Positions 33,686 through 42,040 of a DNA stretch of 46,028 nucleotides are shown here, piece by piece. The notes beneath the pieces are model-generated. The model saw only the letters and a list, made by a program, of their open reading frames with translations. It made no database searches and was not told the origin of the DNA. How positions within the stretch are numbered: the stretch's first letter is position 1; every line of letters starts with the position of its first letter. Location of the stretch: NCBI GenBank assembly GCA_964572965.1, contig CAZNHL010000034.1, positions 1 through 46,028 on the forward strand. Reading direction: 5' to 3'. The DNA is from CAZNHL01 sp964572965. Its GTDB lineage: Bacteria > Bacteroidota > Bacteroidia > Cytophagales > UBA9547. Made by a program: the position numbers and the translations under genes.

Positions 33686-33696
33686 AGGTAACCGAA
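33686..33696. repeat. Candidate attR core (direct repeat)
   Basis: AGGTAACCGAA, identical to 8940-8950, 119 bp upstream of the integrase start codon. Confidence 0.4.
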
Positions 33697-33750
33697 AAGG
33701 TCACTTTTCTAGCTGCTTTTTTTTGCTTTTGCGTATCGCTTTAAAAGACA

Positions 33751-33786
33751 AAACCACCTAGAACATTAATTCTAGGTGGTTTTGGT
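33751..33786. terminator. Strong bidirectional terminator
   Basis: AAACCACCTAGAA (33751-33763) and TTCTAGGTGGTTT (33770-33782) form a perfect 13-bp stem with a six-base loop and T/A runs on both sides. It likely shields the element from the operon that ends at 33995. Confidence 0.8.
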
Positions 33787-33806
33787 TATCTTTGGGGGCT
33801 GAGTAA

Positions 33807-33903
33807 TAGACTTGGCAAGTCTCTGAATGATGATTCAAGCCCCAATTGAAGATTTTGCTGGGTTATAATAGACTTGCCAAGTCAGAAAAAGACTTTGCAA
33901 GTC
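33807..33903. repeat. Three GACTTGCCAAGTC-family repeats (right)
   Basis: GACTTGGCAAGTC (33809-33821), GACTTGCCAAGTC (33871-33883) and GACTTTGCAAGTC (33891-33903) are near-perfect palindromes related to the pair at 8853-8883. Confidence 0.65.
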
Positions 33904-33994
33904 CCCTAACTGGCTTAAGTTTTCTTTGAGCCAGGCGCCAGATTTCACCAAATTTACCGCTCAGATGTATATTTACTTTAATCTATGTGCATGT

Positions 33995-34885
33995 CTAATC
34001 TCTAACAATCATATCAATGGCTTTGTCTATATCATGGTGTTTGAATTGAAATCCACTTTCTATCAGTCTCTCCGGTAATACCCAACGGCTTTTTAGCACA
34101 AGTTCAGTTTCTGTATTGATCAAAACTGCCCCGATTTTCAAAAGCCATTCAGGTGATGCAATTCCAATAGGTGCGCCCATCGATTTACGCAATGTATCCA
34201 TCAGAATCTGATTGGTGACAGGATTGGGAGAAGCGCAATTATATACACCGCTCATTTCTTTATGAGACTGAATAAAGAGTATGATATTTTTTATGTCCTC
34301 AATATGAATCCAGCTGAACCGTTGACGGCCGTTTCCTTGCTTACCGCCAAGTCCAAAGCGTACCAGGTTTTTTAAAGGGCGCATTACACCGCCATCATCA
34401 CCAAGCACAATTGCCATGCGCAAAGCAACCTGCCTGGTAGCGGGTAATTTGAAGTCAAAGAAAGCTTTTTCCCATTGGGTAGCAATACCAACAGAGAAAC
34501 CGGTTCCGATTTCACCGGCAGACTCAGTCATTGGTCTGTCTTCAGCATGTCTGTAGATAGTGGCAGTACTGGAGTTGATCCAGATTTCAGGTGGATTTTT
34601 ACAGAGCAGCAAAGCATCTCCTAAAGCTTTGGTTGTCTCAGTTCTTGAAGATAAAATTTCTCTCCTGTTCTTCTCATTATAACGGCAATCCACAGATTTA
34701 CCTGCCAGATTTATCAGCATCTCGGAACCTTCAAGTGCATCAACAATTCCGGCTTGATTATTCCATTGAATAGTATTCGCTTGTCTGGCTATAATCTTTA
34801 CCTTATAACCCTGTTGCAAAAAATAAACAGCTAAATATTTTCCGATAAAGCCTGTTCCTCCGGCAATCACAATTTTCTTTTCCAT
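33995..34885 (-). CDS. TIGR01777 family SDR epimerase-like protein
   Basis: A 296-aa extended SDR. The NAD(P)-binding motif is GGTGFIGKYL (9-18), a family block NLAGKSVDCRY follows, and SSTATIYRHAEDRPMTES surrounds the active-site region; the C-terminus (WLLKIGAVLINTETELVLKSRWV) is the DUF1731 domain. The substrate of the family is not settled. It is the last gene of a five-gene leftward operon. A close paralogue is at 42041-42925. Confidence 0.9.
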   Translation of the reverse strand: MEKKIVIAGGTGFIGKYLAVYFLQQGYKVKIIARQANTIQWNNQAGIVDALEGSEMLINLAGKSVDCRYNEKNRREILSSRTETTKALGDALLLCKNPPEIWINSSTATIYRHAEDRPMTESAGEIGTGFSVGIATQWEKAFFDFKLPATRQVALRMAIVLGDDGGVMRPLKNLVRFGLGGKQGNGRQRFSWIHIEDIKNIILFIQSHKEMSGVYNCASPNPVTNQILMDTLRKSMGAPIGIASPEWLLKIGAVLINTETELVLKSRWVLPERLIESGFQFKHHDIDKAIDMIVRD

Positions 34886-34888
34886 CTC

Positions 34889-35344
34889 TCAGATAATAAA
34901 ATATAGAAGTATCATTCGGTATAAAGCCCATGTATAACTCAGGTATACAGGCAGTTTTAGTTTTTTAACTCTTCGCTTGTGTTCCAGAAACATAAAGGCC
35001 ACAACAGCGAAGAAATAACTTAAGTTGATCAGGTAACCACAAACATACCAGTGATTGATCAGAATCAGCGGTAGAAGCAGGAGTGACCCGATCAGAGACA
35101 CCTGCAACATGTTATAATAATACAGCAAGTAAACAGATCTGTGTTGCCGATAGAGAAAGGGGAACTGAAAAGCAAGTTGGCCAAGCACTATTGCCAGTTC
35201 AAATTCCCAGCCATACTGTATCGACAAAAGTGGTTGTATCAATAAAGCAAATCTGCTAAGCGTATATGCGGTAATGCCGACACATAGCAGCATTACCGTA
35301 ATACTAACACGTTCCAATACAGATTTGTTTATGTGAAACAGCAT
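34889..35344 (-). CDS. Multi-pass membrane protein, hypothetical
   Basis: A 151-aa protein with four probable membrane helices (VSITVMLLCVGITAYTL; FELAIVLGQLAFQFPFLY; MLQVSLIGSLLLLPLILI; YLINLSYFFAVVAFMFL). No family recognised. It lies 3 bp before the epimerase-like gene and 9 bp after the next membrane protein, so it is clearly in that operon. Confidence 0.75.
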   Translation of the reverse strand: MLFHINKSVLERVSITVMLLCVGITAYTLSRFALLIQPLLSIQYGWEFELAIVLGQLAFQFPFLYRQHRSVYLLYYYNMLQVSLIGSLLLLPLILINHWYVCGYLINLSYFFAVVAFMFLEHKRRVKKLKLPVYLSYTWALYRMILLYFII

Positions 35345-35353
35345 AATCAGTTT

Positions 35354-35758
35354 TTATGAAGCAACTTGTTGTTGTGCATGCTGACTGGCTTTTCTTTTGC
35401 CACGGAAGAATAGCAGCAGGTTCAGGAACAGAATAACCCCAAGGTAAATAGAGAATCCTCCGATTTTACTGCTCAGCACTTCTATGAGTTCCTGGTGATT
35501 TTCAATGTGGTAAGTTTTCAGAATCAGCAGGGCAGCCCCGATGTTCAGCAGATAAAAACCAATCTCGAACAATTGATTTGTAGCCAAAGCTATTTCTGCA
35601 CGGCCATGAAAAATGTCCAGCATAAAGATTTTACTGTTTTTGAACAGCACACGGGCAACAAGCACTGTCATTGCAATGGCTAAAGGCAAATAAATCAGGT
35701 AAGTTTTAATTGTTAAAGTATTATCAATAATTGCGGGCACTATAGCTTGAGTTTCCAT
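35354..35758 (-). CDS. Small membrane protein, paralogue of its neighbour
   Basis: A 134-aa protein with three to four helices. The central stretch NQLFEIGFYLLNIGAALLIL and the end YLGVILFLNLLLFF match the next gene upstream in pattern (NKILLIGFYLVNIGFVL; YLVLGFMHFINIFIF), so the two arose by duplication. No domain name known. Spacing to both neighbours is under 20 bp. Confidence 0.75.
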   Translation of the reverse strand: METQAIVPAIIDNTLTIKTYLIYLPLAIAMTVLVARVLFKNSKIFMLDIFHGRAEIALATNQLFEIGFYLLNIGAALLILKTYHIENHQELIEVLSSKIGGFSIYLGVILFLNLLLFFRGKRKASQHAQQQVAS

Positions 35759-35775
35759 GATTATATGATTTGGGT

Positions 35776-36126
35776 TTAGTTTGAAAAGCGTTTTTCTATG
35801 GCAATGAATATGAAAATGTTAATGAAATGCATAAAGCCCAGTACCAGGTATACAACTCCGAGTTTATATGCCAGAAATTCGATGCAGTCGCCGGGTGTGA
35901 CAAGCACTTGCCTTTGCTTTAAAAAGGGTAGTACAAAGCCTATATTGACCAGGTAAAAGCCTATCAGCAGTATTTTATTTACAGGCAATATAATTTCCAT
36001 CCGTTCTTTAAAGATTGACCGGAGGAAAAACTCTCCCTGTTTGTTTAAGCTCTTGCCCAATAAATAAGTGGTGGTAACCGCTGTAAGCAGATAAATGACG
36101 GTTGTTAGGATGTAGGATGTATTCAT
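35776..36126 (-). CDS. Small membrane protein, paralogue of its neighbour
   Basis: A 116-aa protein with three to four helices, related to the following 134-aa protein (see IGFYLVNIG). It starts 54 bp after the GbsR-like regulator gene. The two may form a heteromeric membrane complex, an inference from pairing alone. Confidence 0.72.
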   Translation of the reverse strand: MNTSYILTTVIYLLTAVTTTYLLGKSLNKQGEFFLRSIFKERMEIILPVNKILLIGFYLVNIGFVLPFLKQRQVLVTPGDCIEFLAYKLGVVYLVLGFMHFINIFIFIAIEKRFSN

Positions 36127-36180
36127 GGTATATATTGTTCAGAACTTTCAATAAATAATGAAACATTGCGGTAAATTTTT

Positions 36181-36681
36181 TTAGGTTAACTTGTTAAACA
36201 ATTTAAAGAACCAGTTTTGGTTTGATTTGATATACAAGTCAAGCACCGATTCAGTCTGATTTGCAAACTTTAGTAAGTCTTTTGTTACCTTTTGAAACTC
36301 GGCAGATTCTTTAGTGTTTCCACCTTCAACATCAGAAATTTCATTCAACAATTTAAGAATAGGGTCAAGCTCACGACGCTTTCTTTCTTTGGCTACCTGA
36401 ACACTGATCTTCATAATGTCTTTTTCAGCCTTGAAATACTCTTTACGTTCCCCTGATATCAAAACTTTTTCTGCCAGTCCCCAATCCATTAAAGCACGGA
36501 GGTTCATATTGGCATTACCCCTTGAAATTTTCAGTTCCTCCATGATCTCTTCAGATGAAAGAGGAGCAGTAGCAATCATCAGCAGCGCATGTATCTGAGC
36601 CATGGTGCGGTTAACTCCCCAGCTTGATCCCAATGTACCCCAGGCCTGTATGTATTTCTCTTTTGCTTCCTGATATTTCAT
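36181..36681 (-). CDS. GbsR/MarR-type transcriptional regulator
   Basis: A 166-aa winged-helix protein. I start at the ATG 36681 (MKYQEAKEKYIQAWGTLG); the longer frame adds 31 residues of hydrophobic, unlikely sequence and would cover the palindrome upstream. The DNA-binding domain is LSSEEIMEELKISRGNANMNLRALMDWGLAEKV, written in the family as GNANMNLR, followed by a wing and a helical C-terminus. It is the first gene of the membrane-protein/epimerase operon and likely controls it. Confidence 0.85.
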   Translation of the reverse strand: MKYQEAKEKYIQAWGTLGSSWGVNRTMAQIHALLMIATAPLSSEEIMEELKISRGNANMNLRALMDWGLAEKVLISGERKEYFKAEKDIMKISVQVAKERKRRELDPILKLLNEISDVEGGNTKESAEFQKVTKDLLKFANQTESVLDLYIKSNQNWFFKLFNKLT

Positions 36682-36707
36682 GATGTAAATATGTATTATA
36701 CTTATTG

Positions 36708-36731
36708 AACTTCCAAATAATATTGAAAGTT
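36708..36731. promoter_or_regulatory. Candidate operator upstream of GbsR-like gene
   Basis: AACTTCCAA (36708-36716) and TTGAAAGTT (36723-36731) form a 9-6-9 inverted repeat with one mismatch, 27 bp before the start codon on the - strand; TATAAT is close by (36695-36700). Position fits autoregulation by a dimeric winged-helix protein. Confidence 0.35.
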
Positions 36732-37027
36732 TGTACGTGGGAATTTTGTAAAAGTTGCTATTTAATCTGTTCAACAGCAGTACGGCTTATGAACAGAGAT
36801 TGAGATCATTTGGAAAAGAGAATTGTATAGAGGCGGTTTATAGATAAAAAAGAGGTTTCTGCATGTGTATTTTCATGATGCGTAGAGGGTGTTTTTGATT
36901 TTCATGTAAATAGTTCAATTTCAACTTTGACTTATTCAATTTGAAAGCTGTTGATTTTTACGCTTTTATAAAATAATCATCAATGGAAAAGACTTTCAAC
37001 TATCTATTTATCACTTAAAAAGAAATA

Positions 37028-39820
37028 ATGAAAACAAAGAAGACTATCATTTTTCGGAGAAGTTTAATCTTCTTTCTGCTGATCTGGGCAGGTACTGTAT
37101 TCGGACAGAATTGTATATACTCCTCTCACTTTGATAAAAACTCTCCCAAGCCTGTTATTAGTGGCTGGAATAATTATGTGACAGAAGTAAAAGACTCCAA
37201 ACTACAAATAACAATGGATGGAGAAAATGGTAACCAGTGGTATAGTTGGACATTAGGATATGTAGCGCAGGACGGAACGGCTAAACCTGTTGACTTTTCC
37301 ATTCCCGGAAATCGGCCTGTCGTTCGGTTCCGGGCAAGGGCTACCGACACGGTAACAGTTTCTGTATATCTTGTAGATACCAAGGAAGTTGTGCTGGGAA
37401 ATGACGAAACAAGACCCTTTGCAATCATAGACCTGACAACAGAATACAAGGATTTTACAATGGATTTCAGCGGACTCTTCTATAACTGGGACGCTAAACG
37501 TACTAAAGTAGATTCAACATCAATCAAGGGGATCATCTTTGAAGCCAATAATGCATATGAACAGAAACCTCATATTAACTCTTTTGGTCAACTGGTAAAC
37601 CATGCGTTTGGAGGAACCATCGAGTTCGACTGGATCGGAACAGGAGCAGGCTGTTTCCTGCCTGAAAACTACCTGAACTTCTCTGTTCCAAAAAAGATTT
37701 GTAAAGATAGCCTTGTGGAGCTGGTCGACTATTCCGGTAATTTTGTAAATGAACCGCAGGTACTATTAAACCCCGGAGATGATGGCGTAATTGTATCCCA
37801 TTCCGGAAATAAGTATAGTTTAAAATATACTGCCGTAGGGGAGAAAACCATTGAAATGTCTTTTGCACAATCGGGAATAGCACCTTCTTATATCGAATTG
37901 GTAAAAGTAAAGGATTGCAGTCCGGGGTCTTATGATCAAAAGATTGTTGGATATATTTCTGCTCATGGCGATGCTTCAAATGTAGACTATGCAAATCTTA
38001 GCCATGCCATGTTTGCTTTTCTTAATGTAAAACCAGATGGCAGCATTGGTGCTTTTGATGATTATCAGGCCAACAGTTTCGAAAAATTCCTGGCTGCTAC
38101 GGCTAAAGCCAATACAAAAAGAGTTATCTCTATCAGAGGTTCTGCCTATGCTTTGTCAGCGGGGTGGACAGGAATAGAGGAGGTTGCTAAAAGCGCAGGG
38201 GCAATTCACAATTTTGCAGATACCATCGTGAAGTTTTGTTTACATCACCAGTTAGACGGTGTGGATATGGATTGGGAGGGATTATCTACTCCCATAGAAA
38301 GGGACCGCTACACACAGTTGATTGATACATTGGAAAAGCATTTGCATGCGTCCCATTTACTGCTTACTGCCACACTGCCATTTAATTCTTACTGGGGGCA
38401 ATGGTTTGCAGATGCAGCGTTGAAGAAAGCTGACTGGCTTCAGATAATGGTGTATGATGCAACAGGAACCTGGGCGCAGAGTCCATTCGGAAACCATTCT
38501 TCTTTTCAGCATTTGACCGAAGCAGAGAGCTACTGGACAAGCAGGGGCTATGACAGAGAGAAGCTGGTAATGGGAGTGCCATTCTATGGCTATAAATTTG
38601 CATCAAAATCAGGTGGAATAGCAACATCGTACACTTATAAAGATATTGTTGCTCTTTTTCCCCTGATGGACAATTCAATGAACCAGACGCCGGGAAATGA
38701 TCTTACTTTATTCAATGGGCCTGATCTTTTGAAACAAAAATGCAGGTACTTAAAAGAAAAAGACTTTGGAGGTGTCATGATCTGGGAGATGACCCAGGAT
38801 GCCTTCGCTCATAAATCACTGCACCAGCATATGGTATGTGCATTTAAAGATGATATCGGCTGTTCAGCATTTGAGCCTTGTACTACGGGTGACATTAGCA
38901 CTGGACTTGTTGGTCAGTGGGACTTTGACGGAAATGCCAATGACAAAAGTGGCAACGGAAATGATGGTGCCATTGTTCATGGACAACTATCTTACGACCG
39001 TTATGGGAATGCAAACCAGGCAATTGGTTCTGCAGATTCTCTGTATGTGAATTACGGAAGCAATGCATCGCTTCGCCTGGATAATCTGACTATTTCTGCA
39101 TGGGTTAATCATGCAGCGCAGGACGTAACTAAGCCGATGGTGATTTTGTCAAAAAAAGCAGGATGCGGTTATTCGTATCAGATTTACCTGATTTATAATA
39201 TAGTGGTAGTGTGGGTAAATTCCGGAAATGAAAACTATAATTTTGTGAGCAGTACCCGGCTAATGCCCGGCAACTGGTATCATATTGCTTTTAGCCATAG
39301 TTACGAAAATGGATCGCGACTATACATTAACGGGTTAATGGATCAGCAAAACACTATGCAGTTCCATGTATTGCAAGAAGTAACAGGAGCTACTTGTACT
39401 GATGCAAGTCTGGCATTAGGATTTACCAAACAGGCACATTATAAAGGTAAAATTGACGATGTACGAATCTATGACCGGGAACTGACACAATGTGATATAG
39501 ACGAACTATTCTATCCTTTCTATAGCAATGAAAAAACAAACCCGACAACGGGAATTGTTGATAAGGAAGAAACTGCTGATGTAACGGTATACCCTAATCC
39601 AAGTAATGGGAACTTCTACATCAGTTATCCTGGTGCTTTAACAGGGGAAGGTGTTGTTATCATTACCAATGCCATGGGACAAAAAGTAGGAGAGTTCCCG
39701 CTGACCAAATCAATTACAGAAGTGCAACAAGAACTGGAAGAAGGTATCTATTGCCTGACTATTTCTTTAGGCAACAAACGCCATTCTAAAAAGATCGTAA
39801 TTCAGCATAATGTGAAATAG
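37028..39820 (+). CDS. Secreted GH18 chitinase with LamG and T9SS sorting domains
   Basis: A 930-aa multidomain exoenzyme. A signal peptide (about 1-26, ending FGQ) is followed by a beta-rich carbohydrate-binding-like part (27-300), a GH18 domain (about 303-610) with the catalytic motif DGVDMDWE (E417 as proton donor), a LamG-type domain (about 625-815, GLVGQWDFDGNANDKSGNG) and a C-terminal type IX secretion sorting domain (about 850-930, VYPNPSNGNFYISYP to KKIVIQHN). It should hydrolyse chitin or related N-acetylglucosamine polymers at the cell surface or outside. It is single, with its own terminator. Confidence 0.93.
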   Translation: MKTKKTIIFRRSLIFFLLIWAGTVFGQNCIYSSHFDKNSPKPVISGWNNYVTEVKDSKLQITMDGENGNQWYSWTLGYVAQDGTAKPVDFSIPGNRPVVRFRARATDTVTVSVYLVDTKEVVLGNDETRPFAIIDLTTEYKDFTMDFSGLFYNWDAKRTKVDSTSIKGIIFEANNAYEQKPHINSFGQLVNHAFGGTIEFDWIGTGAGCFLPENYLNFSVPKKICKDSLVELVDYSGNFVNEPQVLLNPGDDGVIVSHSGNKYSLKYTAVGEKTIEMSFAQSGIAPSYIELVKVKDCSPGSYDQKIVGYISAHGDASNVDYANLSHAMFAFLNVKPDGSIGAFDDYQANSFEKFLAATAKANTKRVISIRGSAYALSAGWTGIEEVAKSAGAIHNFADTIVKFCLHHQLDGVDMDWEGLSTPIERDRYTQLIDTLEKHLHASHLLLTATLPFNSYWGQWFADAALKKADWLQIMVYDATGTWAQSPFGNHSSFQHLTEAESYWTSRGYDREKLVMGVPFYGYKFASKSGGIATSYTYKDIVALFPLMDNSMNQTPGNDLTLFNGPDLLKQKCRYLKEKDFGGVMIWEMTQDAFAHKSLHQHMVCAFKDDIGCSAFEPCTTGDISTGLVGQWDFDGNANDKSGNGNDGAIVHGQLSYDRYGNANQAIGSADSLYVNYGSNASLRLDNLTISAWVNHAAQDVTKPMVILSKKAGCGYSYQIYLIYNIVVVWVNSGNENYNFVSSTRLMPGNWYHIAFSHSYENGSRLYINGLMDQQNTMQFHVLQEVTGATCTDASLALGFTKQAHYKGKIDDVRIYDRELTQCDIDELFYPFYSNEKTNPTTGIVDKEETADVTVYPNPSNGNFYISYPGALTGEGVVIITNAMGQKVGEFPLTKSITEVQQELEEGIYCLTISLGNKRHSKKIVIQHNVK

Positions 39821-39886
39821 GGAAGCCTTATTATTTTATGGAATCAACATAGCGTAATAAATCTTCAGTTGGCTTTTGAAAGTAAT

Positions 39887-39920
39887 AAAAAGGCCGCTCG
39901 TTATGGGCGGCCTTTTTATT
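39887..39920. terminator. Bidirectional terminator between chitinase and lipoprotein
   Basis: AAAAAGGCCGC (39887-39897) pairs with GCGGCCTTTTT (39907-39917). It serves both convergent genes. Confidence 0.85.
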
Positions 39921-39942
39921 TTATATCAGGTATGATAAATTA

Positions 39943-41814
39943 CTATTCAATAGTGATTCTGTTGACAGTTTGCCTCTGTTTCTGCCCATTATACATACTG
40001 GAACCATAATAGCAAATCAAATAGTAGTTGCCGGGAGTCATATTAGCAGGTGCTGTAATTGTGGGAGTAAAGTAACTGATGCCATATTTGCTTGTCCAGC
40101 TTGTATTAGTTATATAAATGTCATCTGCACTTTTTGTGGTGTCTGCAGAAAAGTAATAAGAAACATACATTGTCTGCTCGGCTTCGTTAGCAGAAGAAAC
40201 CGTAATATTTACAGGTATCGAACTACCAGCGCTGAATGAGGAACCGTTTACACTCAGTGAGGTCATTTTAGCAATTCCGTCATTAACTTTTACCTGTGGC
40301 CCAATAAAGGTCTGCGTAATACTTGAGTATCTTGTTTCATAATACTTAATGATAATATAGTAAGTGCCTTCCGCAATACTTTTTGATTCGGAAGAGAGGT
40401 ATATATTTGAGTTAAAAGACTTACCGCCTGCATTGATGCTCTCATAGCCGTTAGGAGTGCATTGCGAGTTAAGGTAAATGTCATCTGCACCAGAAAATAC
40501 ATTGTCGGCAGATAGAAAAAAGTGGAGACTGGCTGCAGCGCCATAAATGTTGGTATTATTTATATCAATGGCAATAGGTACTGTGTTGCCTAATGTGTAT
40601 TCATTTTTAACCAAAGAAGCTTTTGTGATAGTCAGGTAACTTGGGTATGGTTTAACAGTAATAGTGCTTTTTAGAGTGTCTCCATAAATATATGTGGTTG
40701 CGTAAGAACCATTCCGGTCTTCATAGCGTGGTACAATCAGTAAGTTGTAAGCTGTAGCTGAACTAACTGTTGGTAATGGCACATTAAGGCTAAGCGTAGT
40801 AGTATGTGGGAAAATAACAGCACTGGAAGTGCTTTTATAATCACTGGCATCAACTTTTGAGTCAGAAGAGAAATAGTAATCAAAATAAACAGACTGATTT
40901 GAAATGAAACTATTGCTGAAGGTCAGTGTAGATGTTACATGTCCGCCGGAATAGTAATCATCAGAGCTTAAATATGCATTGCTGTTGCCACTTAGTCTGA
41001 TCTGCGAAGGAGTCGGATAAACAGTCATTTTACGGATAACAGGCGTGAGGAAATTCGCAGAGTAGTTTTCCATAAAGTAAGGTTTAATGATCAGGTAATA
41101 TTCTGTAGCAGAGCTGACAAAAGGCGCCGTTAATGTATTGTCTGTGACATAAGGTTTTATTGGGGTGCCCGTAGAGCTTTTTGTGATGTCGTCATAACTG
41201 GCAATTGTATCTGTCGATAAGTAATAATTGAAATATAATTTCAGGGAAGAAAGGCTGTTTGAGCCTGCCGGTGAAGTTATTGTGTATTGGACAGGAATAT
41301 TGGCTTTCGAGTAAACAGGCGTGTCCAGGATGGTTGTCTGCGTAATATGAACAGGTATAGGTTCCGCTTTCAATACTATGCGGAATGTAGCAGTTCGCTC
41401 AGAAATCGTTTTAGCATTGCCATATCCGTAGGAAGTGTTTTCTAATACAGCAATTTTAACTATCAGAAAAAGCTTTGTTTCTGCAAATACAGACGGGTGT
41501 TCAAGCATAATGTCTTGTAAATTGTTACTCCCTCCATAAACAATTCCTTGTTTTGAGCTCTTGGTATCGTTAGCGCTGATGATAGAGTCTGTAGAGTAAT
41601 AATAGGTGATGTTAGTCTTATAGGAGGCATTGATGTGCATGTTTTCCGGAAAAAAGCTTAACCGTAAAGATTCACCATCATAAAAAGTCTCACTGTTGAG
41701 AGCAATCTTAGTAACGGCAGGTACAGGTTGCGGGTCTTCTTGTTTTTTTCTGCACGAAAGTGAACAGAATGCAGCGGTCAGCACTATCAGTAGAAGGAAA
41801 TTTGTTTGTCTCAT
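39943..41814 (-). CDS. Repeat-containing surface lipoprotein (CARDB-like repeats)
   Basis: A 623-aa lipoprotein: signal peptide ending SLSC21 with a following charged stretch (RKKQEDPQP). The body holds about five repeats of 100-120 residues, each with a strand-rich pattern such as YYFSADTTKSADDIYIT, FNYYLSTDTIASYDDIT and FDYYFSSDSKVDASDYK. These look like Ig-fold CARDB domains, used in adhesion or substrate binding. Convergent with the chitinase, so perhaps a cell-surface partner, but there is no direct link. No catalytic motif seen. Confidence 0.8.
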   Translation of the reverse strand: MRQTNFLLLIVLTAAFCSLSCRKKQEDPQPVPAVTKIALNSETFYDGESLRLSFFPENMHINASYKTNITYYYSTDSIISANDTKSSKQGIVYGGSNNLQDIMLEHPSVFAETKLFLIVKIAVLENTSYGYGNAKTISERTATFRIVLKAEPIPVHITQTTILDTPVYSKANIPVQYTITSPAGSNSLSSLKLYFNYYLSTDTIASYDDITKSSTGTPIKPYVTDNTLTAPFVSSATEYYLIIKPYFMENYSANFLTPVIRKMTVYPTPSQIRLSGNSNAYLSSDDYYSGGHVTSTLTFSNSFISNQSVYFDYYFSSDSKVDASDYKSTSSAVIFPHTTTLSLNVPLPTVSSATAYNLLIVPRYEDRNGSYATTYIYGDTLKSTITVKPYPSYLTITKASLVKNEYTLGNTVPIAIDINNTNIYGAAASLHFFLSADNVFSGADDIYLNSQCTPNGYESINAGGKSFNSNIYLSSESKSIAEGTYYIIIKYYETRYSSITQTFIGPQVKVNDGIAKMTSLSVNGSSFSAGSSIPVNITVSSANEAEQTMYVSYYFSADTTKSADDIYITNTSWTSKYGISYFTPTITAPANMTPGNYYLICYYGSSMYNGQKQRQTVNRITIE

Positions 41815-42040
41815 GTGGTTTATGAAAAAGCAGCCGGGATAATAAATGCAAAACTAAAAAAAAATAGCGACGCACTCTATTCAAAAATCACTTCATCAGA
41901 CAATAATAACGTTATTTTTATGAGAGGCCAGGCCCCCATATATTTTCAAAGGAGAACAGAACACAACTTCCGGGGGCTGGTATAGAGGTTTAAAGCCAGG
42001 GGAGGGGCCGATCCTGCTTAAAAGATCTTGCCCCAAGTGG

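Larger units (their letters stand above)
8940..33696. mobile_element. Putative integrated element with defence cargo (satellite-like)
   Basis: The limits are the direct repeats AGGTAACCGAA at 8940-8950 and 33686-33696. Inside are a tyrosine integrase next to the right repeat, an HTH regulator, a DnaD-like initiator and DnaC-like ATPase, a lysis-like cassette at the left and mixed cargo of nuclease, protease and HEPN proteins. No relaxase, coupling protein or tra genes are visible. Limits are inferred; an empty site in a related strain would confirm them. Confidence 0.55.
33568..33994. other. Intergenic region at right end of element
   Basis: No gene or tRNA seen in these 427 bp. It holds the right copy of the direct repeat (33686-33696), a perfect terminator hairpin (33751-33786) and three members of the GACTTGCCAAGTC repeat family. 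Confidence 0.6.

Noticed and set aside
33568..33994. tRNA gene as integration target
   Set aside because: No cloverleaf or TTCRANNC-type motif seen here or at 8739-9181.
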